From Anabaenopsis elenkinii CCIBt3563 (lineage in GTDB: Bacteria; Cyanobacteriota; Cyanobacteriia; Cyanobacteriales; Nostocaceae), in NCBI RefSeq assembly GCF_015245355.1, contig NZ_CP063311.1, forward strand, positions 3,980,428 through 4,044,427: a stretch of 64,000 bases of DNA, in the 5' to 3' direction. This document shows, one piece after another, positions 17,425 to 26,519 of the stretch. Each line of letters starts with the position of its first letter. Within the stretch, counting starts at the first letter, position 1. A model generated the notes under the pieces. The model had not been told where the DNA came from and did not search any database. It saw only the letters and a program-made list of their open reading frames with translations. Both the position numbers and the translations under genes were made by a program.

Positions 17425-18024
17425 ATGAAAGTCGCTTTGTTTGGTACTAGTGCAGATCCGCCGACGGCTGGACATCAAAACATTCTCAGATGGTTATCTG
17501 AGGGTTATGATTGGGTAGCCGTTTGGGCGGCTGATAATCCTTTTAAGTGTCATCAAACACCTTTAGAACATCGGGCAACAATGCTGCAATTGTTGATTGC
17601 GGACATTGACACACAGCGGCGTAATATTGCTTTAGAACAGGATTTGAGTAGCTTCAGAACCCTGGAAACTGTGAAAAAAGCCCAGACTCGTTGGGGTGAT
17701 GATACTGAGTTTACTTTGGTGATTGGCTCAGATTTATTACATCAGTTACCGCAATGGTATCGGATTGAAAACTTGTTGCAGCAAGTGCAGCTGCTAGTTG
17801 TACCTCGACCAGGATATGTGATAGATGAGTATAACTTGGAACCGGTGCAAAATCTCGGTGGTGAAATTGCCATCGCTAGCTTAACTGGTATAGATGTTTC
17901 TTCCACAGCCTATCGTGAACATGGAGATACCCAAGCTCTAACTCCCCCCATTGTCGATTATATTCACCAACAGCATTTGTACAAATGCCAGGACGCAACC
18001 CCAAAAAGATACCAACTCCGCTAA
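17425..18024 (+). CDS. nadD: nicotinate-nucleotide adenylyltransferase NadD
   Basis: A 199-residue nucleotidyltransferase with the N-terminal GTSADPPTAGHQNIL motif (variant of GxFxPxHxGH), VIGSDLLHQLPQWY in the middle and a C-terminal SSTAYRE variant of the ISSTxIR motif. It adenylates nicotinate mononucleotide in NAD synthesis. The motif TAGH replaces the common HxGH, with the second His kept. The 3' end overlaps the nrtR start by 40 bp, indicating a tight operon nadD-nrtR-nadE. Confidence 0.9.
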   Translation: MKVALFGTSADPPTAGHQNILRWLSEGYDWVAVWAADNPFKCHQTPLEHRATMLQLLIADIDTQRRNIALEQDLSSFRTLETVKKAQTRWGDDTEFTLVIGSDLLHQLPQWYRIENLLQQVQLLVVPRPGYVIDEYNLEPVQNLGGEIAIASLTGIDVSSTAYREHGDTQALTPPIVDYIHQQHLYKCQDATPKRYQLR

Positions 18025-18731
18025 ATCAAGAACCTTTGGCTGATTTTAAGGTTGGTGTTGATAATGTCATTTTTTCTGTAGATACCGCCCAAAATAGGCT
18101 GCTAGTGCTTTTAGTTATGCGACAGCAGGAACCATATTTAAACTCTTGGAGTCTTCCAGGTACTTTAGTACGTCGAGGAGAATCTTTAGAAGATGCTGCT
18201 TATCGGATTATGTCCGAGAAAATTAGAGTAAAGAATCTTTATTTAGAGCAATTATACACCTTTGGCGGACCCAATCGAGACCCCAGAGAAGCTACTGATG
18301 GTTATGATATACGTTATCTATCAGTAAGTTACTTTGCTCTGGTTAGGTTTGAAGAAGCAGAATTAATTGCCAATAAAGTCACGGGTATTGCTTGGTATCC
18401 AATTAAAGAAGTACCCCAATTAGCTTTTGATCATAATCAACTTTTGGCTTATGGACACAGACGTTTACGAAATAAGTTAGAGTATAGTCCCGTAGCTTTT
18501 GATGTTTTGCCAGCTAATTTTACCTTAAATGATTTATATCAATTATACACGGCAGTTTTAGGGGATAATTTCGCCGACTATTCTAATTTTCGGGCGCGTT
18601 TACTCAAGTTAGGCTTTTTATCCGATACGGGAATTAAATTATCACGGGGTGCTGGTCGTCCCGCCACTCTGTATAAGTTTGATCCAGAGGCTTTTGCTCC
18701 TTTTAAAGATAAACCTTTAGTGTTTATTTAG
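17985..18731 (+). CDS. nrtR: NrtR-type Nudix-related transcriptional regulator
   Basis: A 248-residue protein with an N-terminal Nudix fold (residues about 20-150) and a C-terminal winged helix (about 170-240, with SRGAGRPATLYKF). The Nudix box is degenerate: after GTLVRRGESLEDAA the expected REUxEE reads RIMSEK, so hydrolase activity is probably lost, as in NrtR repressors that sense ADP-ribose. Its place between nadD and nadE fits a regulator of NAD metabolism. It overlaps nadD by 40 bp and its stop overlaps a GTG in frame with nadE. Confidence 0.85.
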   Translation: MPGRNPKKIPTPLNQEPLADFKVGVDNVIFSVDTAQNRLLVLLVMRQQEPYLNSWSLPGTLVRRGESLEDAAYRIMSEKIRVKNLYLEQLYTFGGPNRDPREATDGYDIRYLSVSYFALVRFEEAELIANKVTGIAWYPIKEVPQLAFDHNQLLAYGHRRLRNKLEYSPVAFDVLPANFTLNDLYQLYTAVLGDNFADYSNFRARLLKLGFLSDTGIKLSRGAGRPATLYKFDPEAFAPFKDKPLVFI

Positions 18732-18814
18732 TGCGATTACCTCATATTTGTGCATCTGTGGGTAATTCATTATATGGTGTACCTCACACGGGAAATAATT
18801 GCTATATACCAATC

Positions 18815-20494
18815 ATGAAAATTGCGATCGCTCAACTAAATCCTACTATTGGTGATTTGTCCAATAATGCTCAGAAAATTCTAGAAGCAGCCCAACAAGC
18901 AGCCGTTCAAGGTGCACGTTTATTATTAACCCCAGAACTTTCCCTGTGTGGCTATCCCCCGCGAGATTTATTACTAAATCCTAGTTTTGTCGCCGCTATG
19001 GGGATGAAATTGCAACAGTTAGCTACAGATTTACCACCCAATTTATATGTATTAGTAGGAACTGTTTCCCCCAATTTAAAAGCTGATAGTACTGGGGGAA
19101 AAAGTTTATTTAATAGCATTGCCTTATTGCGAGATGGGCAAGTAAAACAAATTTTTCATAAGCGACTTTTACCCACCTATGATGTCTTTGATGAAAACCG
19201 CTATTTTGAACCAGGACTACAAGCTAATTATTTCACCCTAGATAATCTTGATATTGGTGTAACTATTTGTGAAGATTTGTGGAACGATGAACAGTTTTTT
19301 GGAAAACGTAATTATGCTGTTAATCCTATTGCTGATTTAGCGATTTTGCGTGTAGATTTGATTGTCAATTTGTCAGCTTCCCCCTATAGTCTAGGGAAAC
19401 AGCAGTCCCGGGAATCTATGCTCCAACATAGTGCAGTACGTTTTTCCCAAGCAATTATTTATACTAATCAAGTAGGAGGTAATGATGATTTAATTTTTGA
19501 TGGTCGTAGTTTTGCTTTAAATCGTCAAGGTGAAATTGTCTGTCGTGCTCGTGGTTTTACCACTGATTTGGTCATAGTTGAATTTGACCAAGCCCAGCGA
19601 GATTTACAATTGAGTTCTGTAGCACCTGTATATCAGTCACAAGAGGAGGAAATTTGGCAGGCCTTGGTCTTGGGAGTGCGGGATTACGCCCAAAAATGTC
19701 ATTTTTCTCAAGTTTTGCTGGGGTTAAGTGGGGGAATTGATTCGGCATTAGTAGCAACTATCGCCGCCGCTGCGGTGGGTAAAGAAAATGTCCTCGGTGT
19801 CCTGATGCCTTCTCCTTACAGCTCAGAACATTCTGTCAGTGATGCTTTGGCATTAGGGGAAAATTTAGGCATTCAAACTACTATCTTAAAAATAGGGGAA
19901 TTAATGTCAGGGTTCGATCATACCTTGGCTGATTTATTCGCAGGTACTGAATTTGGCATTGCCCAGGAGAATATCCAATCCCGGATTCGTGGTAATTTAT
20001 TGATGGCGATCGCTAATAAGTTCAATTATCTCTTATTATCTACTGGCAATAAGTCAGAAATGGCAGTGGGTTATTGCACCCTTTACGGTGATATGAATGG
20101 TGGGTTGGCTGTAATTGCTGATCTTCCCAAGACCCGCGTTTATTCACTGTGCCATTGGTTAAATCGTGATAGGGAAATCATTCCCGCAAATATCCTCACC
20201 AAACCACCCAGCGCTGAACTCAAACCCGGACAATTGGATCAAGATTCTCTACCCTCCTATGACATTTTAGATGACATCTTAGAACGCTACATCCACAATC
20301 ACCAATCAGCAGCCCAAATTATGGCTACCGGCCATGATCCTGTCATTGTCAATCAAGTGATTCAAATGGTTGCACGTGCTGAATTTAAACGCCGACAAGC
20401 ACCCCCAGGATTAAAAATTACTGACCGCGCCTTTGGTACTGGTTGGCGAATGCCAATTGCTAGTAACTGGGGTGCTGTCAAAAATGCTTGGTGA
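18815..20494 (+). CDS. nadE: glutamine-dependent NAD+ synthetase
   Basis: A 559-residue two-domain enzyme starting MKIAIAQLNPTIGDL at the ATG at 18815. A GTG at 18731, touching the nrtR stop, would add 28 non-conserved residues and might matter for coupling only. The N-terminal nitrilase-type glutaminase has Glu in LTPELSLCG, Lys in FHKRLLP and Cys in TICEDLW. The C-terminal synthetase has the P-loop LGLSGGIDSAL near residue 305 and STGNKSEMAVGY. It converts nicotinate adenine dinucleotide to NAD+. Confidence 0.95.
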   Translation: MKIAIAQLNPTIGDLSNNAQKILEAAQQAAVQGARLLLTPELSLCGYPPRDLLLNPSFVAAMGMKLQQLATDLPPNLYVLVGTVSPNLKADSTGGKSLFNSIALLRDGQVKQIFHKRLLPTYDVFDENRYFEPGLQANYFTLDNLDIGVTICEDLWNDEQFFGKRNYAVNPIADLAILRVDLIVNLSASPYSLGKQQSRESMLQHSAVRFSQAIIYTNQVGGNDDLIFDGRSFALNRQGEIVCRARGFTTDLVIVEFDQAQRDLQLSSVAPVYQSQEEEIWQALVLGVRDYAQKCHFSQVLLGLSGGIDSALVATIAAAAVGKENVLGVLMPSPYSSEHSVSDALALGENLGIQTTILKIGELMSGFDHTLADLFAGTEFGIAQENIQSRIRGNLLMAIANKFNYLLLSTGNKSEMAVGYCTLYGDMNGGLAVIADLPKTRVYSLCHWLNRDREIIPANILTKPPSAELKPGQLDQDSLPSYDILDDILERYIHNHQSAAQIMATGHDPVIVNQVIQMVARAEFKRRQAPPGLKITDRAFGTGWRMPIASNWGAVKNAW

Positions 20495-20519
20495 AACTCA
20501 AACTATAGTTACCAGTTAG

Positions 20520-21200
20520 TTAGCCCCCTAAGTCTCTCAACATCCCATTAACTCTATTCACTCCCGCGGAGTCATTTCGCCGTTGATATAAGTTACGGGC
20601 TGTCTGTAGTAATTGGTTGGCGCGGGTTGTATTTCTTTGCTGTTGATACATCTTAGCCATCAACTCATAAGTCTGGGGATTATTCGGATCTAGTTTAATT
20701 GCTTCTTCGTAGGCCCAATTAGCTGCTGTAAAGTTTCCCAGACGGGCTTGGGTAAAACCTAATCCCAAGTAGGCATTTAAATTGCTGCGGTTAAGTTGGA
20801 CAGCACGGCGGTAAGATTCTTTAGCCTGATGAATCTCACCTAAGTTAACTTTAATGTAACCGATAGCATAGTGAAAATCACTATTGTTAGACTCAATGGC
20901 GATTGCTCGACGATAGGAAGCTAGGGCTTGTTGAAACTTTCCTTGTTTAGCATACAAGTAGCCTATCCCAGAATGAATTCTCGCATTCCTTGGTTCTATC
21001 TTAGCCGCTTGTTGATAAACGGCGATCGCTCCATTATAGTCCTGGGCCCTTACCAGTTTCTGCCCTTCCTCAAACAGTCTTCTGACTTGGGAGTTATTGG
21101 TTTGAGCCATCAGTATTTGGGCCTGCGCCATGGAGGGGATGCTAACGCTACTCAGTCCTAAGCAGAGAATACTAACTACAAGTGATATGGGTTTGTACAT
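20520..21200 (-). CDS. exported TPR-repeat protein
   Basis: A 226-residue protein with a signal peptide (MYKPISLVVSILCLGLSSVS.. ending near PSMAQAQ). Residues about 38-200 contain five tetratricopeptide repeats, with the typical GxxYxxxGxxxxAxxxYxxAIxxxPxN pattern. It is presumably periplasmic and mediates protein contacts; the partner is unknown. It faces nadE convergently with a 25-bp gap. Confidence 0.8.
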   Translation of the reverse strand: MYKPISLVVSILCLGLSSVSIPSMAQAQILMAQTNNSQVRRLFEEGQKLVRAQDYNGAIAVYQQAAKIEPRNARIHSGIGYLYAKQGKFQQALASYRRAIAIESNNSDFHYAIGYIKVNLGEIHQAKESYRRAVQLNRSNLNAYLGLGFTQARLGNFTAANWAYEEAIKLDPNNPQTYELMAKMYQQQRNTTRANQLLQTARNLYQRRNDSAGVNRVNGMLRDLGG

Positions 21201-21520
21201 AGTAAAATTGCGAAAATTATAGGGGATGTTTTTTTGTCCATTAAAACAAAAATTTTAAGTTTTGCAAAGCATATTAATTTACTTTATGGAAACTTAAATA
21301 TCTGCTTAACTCACATACTTTTTCATGGGAGAATATAGCCCAACTTGATATTCAATATAAAGTATTCACTATACCCAATTAATAAAGTATTTAGACACAA
21401 CCCCAGAAGTTATTAGTATTTCCACTGTTAGCCAAGTCATTGATGTTACTACAATATAGATGACGGAGAATCAGCCAGACACATCCGTCACAGACTAATC
21501 TGCCATTATGGGGGTAATTT
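21201..21520. other. AT-rich intergenic stretch
   Basis: A 320-bp region before a gene fragment. One inverted repeat, TGACGGA (21461-21467) with TCCGTCA (21484-21490), is present. No gene or RNA is apparent. Confidence 0.4.
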
Positions 21521-21613
21521 ATGATTGTAACCACAACTGATGTGATTCAAGGTGCCATTACTGATTCAGGACAGGAAAAAATCAACCGGTTTTTCCACCT
21601 CGGATCACCTTAA
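21521..21613 (+). pseudogene. possible YbjQ-family 5' fragment
   Basis: A 30-codon frame starts MIVTTTDVIQGA, which resembles the conserved N-terminus of YbjQ/DUF74 proteins, and is followed by 18 residues that do not fit that family. It ends in a TAA that is also the left target duplication of MITE copy B. I interpret it as a decayed or rearranged gene start next to the element. A chance match over 12 residues cannot be excluded. Confidence 0.35.
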
Positions 21614-21685
21614 GAGGATGTTTGATAAGTCATGATTAGTGTATCAACTATTGTTTGACCCCACCCTAACCCTCCCCTTGTAAGG

Positions 21686-21897
21686 CTATCCATTACCCGG
21701 ATCTTTCTTAACATTCGTGAGAGCGATCGCTCGCAAACCCCCAAACCTTAATCCTCCGTTGATGATTCTCAATAAAATAAGGGTTTTATCAAGAATAATA
21801 AGGTACATTTTGTCAAGAGTAGGGAAATTTTCAAGCCTTGAAACCATTGCCACATAAATGTTTCAAGATTGTTAAGAAAGATGTGAGTAATGAATAG
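21686..21897. mobile_element. 212-bp element nested in MITE copy B
   Basis: Imperfect terminal inverted repeats of about 30 bp begin CTATCCATTACCCGGATC at 21686 and, read inward from 21897, CTATTCATTACTCACATC, then share TTTCTTAACA. The insert is flanked by a perfect 10-bp direct repeat CCTTGTAAGG (21676-21685 and 21898-21907). Copy A of the outer MITE preserves the empty site (CCTTACAAGG read on the other strand). It encodes no transposase. A 10-bp duplication suggests mobilisation by an IS4-like transposase, which is inference. Confidence 0.82.
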
Positions 21898-21948
21898 CCT
21901 TGTAAGGGGAGGGGACTGGATTTTATTGTTTCGGAGTGTCCCCCATTC

Positions 21949-22002
21949 CCTGCTTCCTGCTTCCTGCTCCCTGTTCCCTGTTCCCTGTTCCCTAATATAA
22001 AA
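21949..22002. repeat. heptamer tandem repeat in MITE copy B
   Basis: TTCCCTG / TTCCTGC-type heptamers, complementary to the GGGAACA array of copy A, fill 21949-22002. Unit composition differs from copy A (TTCCTGC units are present only here), showing independent expansion. Confidence 0.8.
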
Positions 22003-22242
22003 ATTACCTGTTTAATACTTTCCAAACATCCTCTAAGAAATCAAGACATAAAGAATCAATAAATTACCTATCAATTTATTAATTAAGGGCATTTAATCTT
22101 ACTGAAGATAGAGTAATTAACTCATGCTATTGATAGATATGAAAAATTAGATATGGGAATTTAATTTAAAGCATAAGCATGACTGCAAAAATGAATATAT
22201 TTGAGAAAAACTTTGCTGACACAGCAATGGAGAAAATCAACT

Positions 22243-22866
22243 ATGTCATACATAAATCGCGTAGGCGATGATGTGATCAATGAACCGACATTAGCAGGTA
22301 GAGTTACCGAATACCATGACCGGGTGCGTTGGGGACCGATCATTGCCGGTGTACTGGTAGCTCTAGCTACTCAATTAATCTTGAGTTCCCTGTTTGGCGC
22401 CATCGGCGCAGGTACGATTGCCGGTTCAGGAGCGCCCAGAACTATAGCCCCGGATGTTGCTGCTAATGTAGGAGTTTGGTCAACCCTGGCTTTGTTAATT
22501 TCATTATTCATTGGTGCTTGGGTGACAACTCGTACTTGTGGCCCCATGAATCGAAATACAGCCTTGCTCAACGGTGCAATTCTCTGGGCCACCACTATCG
22601 CCCTGAGTTCTTGGTTGTTAGCAACAGGAGTATGGGGTACTTTTGGCGTGGTGGCTCCCAATATTGCCCTAGGTGTACCTGCACCTGAACTAGGCGCTCC
22701 CCCTCCGGAAATGGCTGTAACTGCTGAACAAGCCCGGCAAATTGCTGCGGCTACTTCTAGAGCTTTGTGGTGGTTTGTGTTGGGTTCCCTGTTAAGTTTA
22801 GCTGCGGCTCTTATGGGTGCTGTTGTAGGTGCTCGCAGTCCTAGAACTAACAATTATCGGACTTAA
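22243..22866 (+). CDS. multi-pass membrane protein, unknown
   Basis: A 207-residue protein from the ATG at 22243, preceded by GGAG; an upstream TTG at 22201 is less likely. Four hydrophobic segments are seen: about 30-62 (GPIIAGVLVALATQLILSSL..), 78-100, 108-145 and 175-200. Gly/Ala-rich GxxxG patterns suggest tightly packed helices. The N-terminal 28 residues are polar and face the cytoplasm if Lys/Arg rules apply. I do not recognise a named family. A strong terminator follows. Confidence 0.7.
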   Translation: MSYINRVGDDVINEPTLAGRVTEYHDRVRWGPIIAGVLVALATQLILSSLFGAIGAGTIAGSGAPRTIAPDVAANVGVWSTLALLISLFIGAWVTTRTCGPMNRNTALLNGAILWATTIALSSWLLATGVWGTFGVVAPNIALGVPAPELGAPPPEMAVTAEQARQIAAATSRALWWFVLGSLLSLAAALMGAVVGARSPRTNNYRT

Positions 22867-22902
22867 ATATGGTACTTAAAATTACATAAAGTTCATCACT
22901 AG

Positions 22903-22929
22903 AAGTACCTTTTTTAAGGTACTTTTTAT
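22903..22929. terminator. strong bidirectional hairpin terminator
   Basis: AAGTACCTT (22903-22911) pairs perfectly with AAGGTACTT (22916-22924) around a TTTT loop, followed by T residues; the reverse strand also has a T-run. It lies between the membrane protein gene and the convergent small gene and can serve both. Confidence 0.8.
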
Positions 22930-22944
22930 TGTGGTAGGGAATTT

Positions 22945-23205
22945 TTACCACTTCAAATATGAAGCTTCAATTCCTTGCTCTCGCTTAATTTTGGCATCCT
23001 TTTCAAACCAAGTAATTAGTTGCTGTGTGGTTAAGTCTTCCATGGCAACACCGTATTCTTGGGCAATATGCTGTAAAAGTTTCAGGGATGAAATTGTCAG
23101 TCTGGTGAGAAACTTTTCCGCAGAAGACAACAAAGCCGCATCAACTTGTGCTGACTCTTCTAAAGTGAGAAATTGTGCTGAAGGTTGCTGTGGTAATATA
23201 TCCAT
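22945..23205 (-). CDS. small conserved-type helical protein, unknown
   Basis: An 86-residue, largely helical protein (MDILPQQPSAQFLTLEESAQVD...) without signal peptide or Cys motifs. The segment LTLEESAQVDAALLSSAEKFLTRL looks like a regular amphipathic helix pair. It lies 56 bp after sufR on the same strand and could be co-transcribed with it, but a role in Fe-S assembly is not shown by the sequence. Confidence 0.65.
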   Translation of the reverse strand: MDILPQQPSAQFLTLEESAQVDAALLSSAEKFLTRLTISSLKLLQHIAQEYGVAMEDLTTQQLITWFEKDAKIKREQGIEASYLKW

Positions 23206-23261
23206 CTATTTAGTTGTCACACCTATCTATCAATTATTAGTAATCCAGTCTCAGCCATGAT

Positions 23262-23945
23262 TTATTCATTAGCTGGTTGTGGCCGAGCTTGCACCAAATA
23301 GCCACAACGATGTTCACCATTGATAATCCAATGGGTGCGCTCTACGTGACAATCTGGAAGCACCGCCGCAAACATTTCTAATTCATGACCACAAATGCTA
23401 GGGAAAGATTCAGCCACATTAGAAATGGCACAATTATGTTCCATAAAGATAAAGCTATCTTCTTGGGAGGATTCGACGCAGTGATATTCGGCCATGAATC
23501 CTTCAGCTTTTCTGAGATTGACTAAATTAGCTACACGTTCTTGTAGTGAACCTTTACCCAAGCGATCGCGGTATTCTTGAGCTTTACGCTCCCACTGTTT
23601 CTGTAAAATCGAGCTAACCTGGTCACGGCCTACAGTTTCCGCTAAAGTATCCAGTAGCGACACAGCAAACTCGCCGTAGCGGTCGGCTTGGTGAGTGCTT
23701 AAACGGCGTTGCAGGCGATCGCGTCCCCGGGGACTCAACTTATAGATATGTTGCGGTCGCCCCATTCCTACCTGTACAGATGTATACAGAACCAGTTCCT
23801 CCGTCTCCAAATCCTTCAGATGACGGCGGATGGCTTGCTTGCTGACATCTAAAACTTCCGCCAACTCAAAAGCAGTTGCTTGTGAGCGTTTGAGCAGATA
23901 CTCCAGAATATCTTGCTTTGTCGAGGTTTGGTGAGTAATCTCCAT
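23262..23945 (-). CDS. sufR: Fe-S biogenesis repressor SufR
   Basis: A 227-residue DeoR/MarR-like regulator. I chose the ATG at 23945 (MEITHQTSTKQDILEYLL) because SufR proteins begin just before STKQDILEYLL; the longer frame to 24077 would run through the operators. The N-terminal winged helix (ATAFELAEVLDVSKQAIRRHLK) reads DNA. The C-terminal half has cysteines in YHCVESS, EHNCAISN, SICGHE, LPDCHVE and EHRCGY, of which four bind the sensing [4Fe-4S] cluster in the family. It is divergent from sufBCDS, which it represses when cluster supply is adequate. Confidence 0.95.
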   Translation of the reverse strand: MEITHQTSTKQDILEYLLKRSQATAFELAEVLDVSKQAIRRHLKDLETEELVLYTSVQVGMGRPQHIYKLSPRGRDRLQRRLSTHQADRYGEFAVSLLDTLAETVGRDQVSSILQKQWERKAQEYRDRLGKGSLQERVANLVNLRKAEGFMAEYHCVESSQEDSFIFMEHNCAISNVAESFPSICGHELEMFAAVLPDCHVERTHWIINGEHRCGYLVQARPQPANE

Positions 23946-24005
23946 TTTCCCTACAAGACGCTGCGCGAACGTCCCCAAAAATTTTTTTAGAAAATTGGAC
24001 TTTAA

Positions 24006-24019
24006 CAACATTCTTGTTG
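24006..24019. promoter_or_regulatory. SufR operator 1 (CAAC-N6-GTTG)
   Basis: CAAC-ATTCTT-GTTG at 24006-24019 matches exactly the palindrome described for cyanobacterial SufR. It lies 60 bp upstream of the sufR start codon, so it probably governs sufR autoregulation. Confidence 0.85.
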
Positions 24020-24050
24020 TTAATTTAGCGTAAAATGAAAATAACTTAAA

Positions 24051-24064
24051 CAACTCATAAGTTG
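24051..24064. promoter_or_regulatory. SufR operator 2 (CAAC-N6-GTTG)
   Basis: CAAC-TCATAA-GTTG at 24051-24064 is a second exact palindrome, 45 bp centre-to-centre from the first and about 150 bp before sufB. The pair fits dual control of the divergent sufR and sufBCDS promoters. Confidence 0.85.
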
Positions 24065-24216
24065 TTTTACTCCCCAATTTCTATTCTAACAGACGTGTAA
24101 CCACTGGGTCACACCAGCCAGGAATAGGCCGACACCATAGCCCGTCTCCCATCCTTAAAGAGATATCAGTCAACCGATTCCACCATTGCAGTTCTGAACA
24201 CAAGAGATTAATACCG

Positions 24217-25656
24217 ATGAGTGCCACTGTCAAAACCTTAGTCAACCAACCCTACAAGTACGGCTTTATCACCGATATTGAAGCCGACACTATCCCCCGG
24301 GGACTAAACGAGGATATTGTTCGCCTAATCTCAGCCAAGAAGAACGAACCACAGTTCATGTTAGATTTTCGGCTCAGATGTTATCGCCAGTGGCAAAAAA
24401 TGACGGAACCAACTTGGCCGAGCGTCAAGTATCCGCCTATCGATTATCAGGATATTATCTACTACTCTGCCCCCAAAAAAGCCAAAGCCAAACTTAACAG
24501 CTTGGATGAAGTAGACCCCACCCTACTAGAAACCTTTGAAAAATTGGGTATTTCCCTATCGGAACAAAAGCGCCTAGCCAATGTCGCCGTTGATGCGATT
24601 TTCGATAGTGTTTCTGTTGCTACGACATTTAAAGAAAAACTAGCGGAAGATGGAGTGATATTTTGCTCAATTTCCGAAGCCCTCCAAGAACACCCCGAAC
24701 TTGTGCGCAAGTACCTGGGTAGCGTTGTCCCCGCAGCGGATAATTACTTTGCAGCCTTAAATGGCGCTGTATTTAGTGATGGTTCTTTTGTTTATATTCC
24801 TAAAGGCGTAAAATGCCCCATGGAACTGTCCACATATTTCCGCATCAACTCTGGTGACACCGGACAATTTGAACGGACTTTGATTATCGCTGAGGAAGGT
24901 AGCTATGTTTCCTACCTAGAAGGTTGTACTGCGCCCATGTATGACAGCAACCAACTACACGCGGCTGTAGTGGAACTAGTCGCCCTGGACAACGCCGAAA
25001 TTAAATACTCCACTGTCCAAAACTGGTACGCCGGCGATGAGAATGGTAAAGGGGGAATTTACAACTTTGTGACCAAGCGCGGTTTGTGTCAAGGCATTAA
25101 CTCTAAAATTTCTTGGACTCAAGTAGAAACAGGTTCAGCCATTACCTGGAAGTATCCTAGCTGTGTATTAGTGGGTGATAACTCTGTGGGTGAGTTTTAC
25201 TCAGTGGCCCTCACCAATAATATGCAGCAAGCTGACACGGGAACCAAAATGATTCATGTTGGTAAAAATACTCGCAGCACAATTATTTCCAAGGGAATTT
25301 CCGCAGGCAAATCTAGTAACAGTTATCGCGGTTTAGTGAAAATTAATCCCACAGCCAAAGGGGCGAGAAATTATTCTCAATGTGATTCGATGCTGATTGG
25401 GGATAATGCCCATGCCAATACTTTCCCTTATATCCAGGTGCAAAATAATACCGGAAAAGTAGAACATGAAGCCTCTACTTCTAAGATTGGTGAAGACCAA
25501 CTGTTTTACTTCGCCCAGAGAGGGATTTCCGCAGAGGATGCTATTTCTATGATGATTAGCGGCTTCTGTAAGGATGTGTTTAATCAGCTACCTATGGAAT
25601 TTGCAGTAGAGGCGGATAAGCTTTTGAGTCTGAAATTAGAAGGTAGTGTTGGATAA
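24217..25656 (+). CDS. sufB: Fe-S cluster scaffold subunit SufB
   Basis: A 479-residue SufB with the conserved [61 protein letters not shown] and [21 protein letters not shown] segments. With SufC and SufD it forms the SufBC2D scaffold on which [4Fe-4S] clusters are built from sulfur delivered by SufS/SufE. It is the first gene of the operon, divergent from sufR. Confidence 0.98.
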   Translation: MSATVKTLVNQPYKYGFITDIEADTIPRGLNEDIVRLISAKKNEPQFMLDFRLRCYRQWQKMTEPTWPSVKYPPIDYQDIIYYSAPKKAKAKLNSLDEVDPTLLETFEKLGISLSEQKRLANVAVDAIFDSVSVATTFKEKLAEDGVIFCSISEALQEHPELVRKYLGSVVPAADNYFAALNGAVFSDGSFVYIPKGVKCPMELSTYFRINSGDTGQFERTLIIAEEGSYVSYLEGCTAPMYDSNQLHAAVVELVALDNAEIKYSTVQNWYAGDENGKGGIYNFVTKRGLCQGINSKISWTQVETGSAITWKYPSCVLVGDNSVGEFYSVALTNNMQQADTGTKMIHVGKNTRSTIISKGISAGKSSNSYRGLVKINPTAKGARNYSQCDSMLIGDNAHANTFPYIQVQNNTGKVEHEASTSKIGEDQLFYFAQRGISAEDAISMMISGFCKDVFNQLPMEFAVEADKLLSLKLEGSVG

Positions 25657-25736
25657 TTGTCAAACTAGGGCTAGGAAAATTAACTAGCTGATGAAAGAAG
25701 CACACAGGGGTAGAGTTACACAACACAAGAGAGAAC

Positions 25737-26519
25737 ATGATTATTGAAAATAGCGAAGTAGTGCTGTCAGTTAAGGACTTGACGGCTAATGTTGATGGAA
25801 CTCCAATTCTCAAGGGTTTAAATCTTGAGGTGCGATCTGGAGAAATTCATGCGATTATGGGACCAAATGGTTCTGGTAAGAGCACTTTTTCTAAGGTGTT
25901 AGCAGGACACCCAGCTTATGAAGTGACTGGTGGTGAGGTGATTTTCCAAGGTGAGAATTTGCTGGAAATGGAACCAGAGGAACGGGCCAGATCTGGTGTG
26001 TTTTTAGCCTTTCAATATCCTTTGGAAATTCCAGGTGTGAGTAATTTGGATTTCTTACGGGTAGCTTACAATTCTCGCCGCAAAGCTCAAGGTTTGGAGG
26101 AATTGGACGCCTTTGATTTTGATGATTTGATTGAAGAAAAGTTGGATGTAGTGAAAATGAATCCGGCTTTTCTCAATCGCAGTCTCAATGAAGGCTTTTC
26201 TGGTGGTGAGAAGAAGCGCAATGAAATTCTGCAAATGGCTCTACTGGAACCAAAATTGAGTATTCTGGATGAGACTGATTCGGGTTTGGATATTGATGCT
26301 CTCAAAATTGTGGCTAATGGCGTGAATCAGTTAACCAATCCAGAAAATGCCACCATTATGATTACTCACTATCAACGATTACTTAATTATATTGTCCCGG
26401 ATTTTGTCCATGTCATGGCACGGGGTCGAATCCTCACCAGTGGTGGTAAAGATTTGGCTCTAGAACTGGAAACTCGCGGTTATGACTGGGTGTTAGAAGC
26501 TGCTGAGGTGGGTGTGTAA
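25737..26519 (+). CDS. sufC: Fe-S assembly ATPase SufC
   Basis: A 260-residue ABC-type ATPase with Walker [10 protein letters not shown] near residue 41, signature [13 protein letters not shown] near 155 and Walker [17 protein letters not shown] near 180, the SufC-specific variant. The H-loop is THYQRLL. It drives conformational change of the SufBCD complex. It follows sufB by 80 bp and its stop overlaps the sufD start by one base. Confidence 0.98.
   Translation: MIIENSEVVLSVKDLTANVDGTPILKGLNLEVRSGEIHAIMGPNGSGKSTFSKVLAGHPAYEVTGGEVIFQGENLLEMEPEERARSGVFLAFQYPLEIPGVSNLDFLRVAYNSRRKAQGLEELDAFDFDDLIEEKLDVVKMNPAFLNRSLNEGFSGGEKKRNEILQMALLEPKLSILDETDSGLDIDALKIVANGVNQLTNPENATIMITHYQRLLNYIVPDFVHVMARGRILTSGGKDLALELETRGYDWVLEAAEVGV

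Larger units (their letters stand above)
21614..22033. mobile_element. MITE copy B, interrupted (GAGGATGTTTG termini)
   Basis: The same element as at 5661-5895 in reverse orientation. It has the 11-bp termini GAGGATGTTTG (21614) and CAAACATCCTC (22023-22033) and a TAA direct repeat on both sides (21611-21613, 22034-22036). It is 420 bp because a different 212-bp element is inserted at its central palindrome. Without that insert and its target duplication it would be close to 200 bp. Confidence 0.82.

Noticed and set aside
21831..22025. 64-codon minus-strand frame with GSRKQEAGNGG
   Set aside because: Translation of the heptamer repeat array and MITE ends; not a gene.
22371..22853. 160-codon minus-strand frame
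   Set aside because: Long only because the opposite membrane protein gene is rich in Ala/Gly codons; no start signal.
23946..24077. 44-residue N-terminal extension of SufR
   Set aside because: It would make both SufR operators coding and is absent from the usual SufR start; the ATG at 23945 is preferred.
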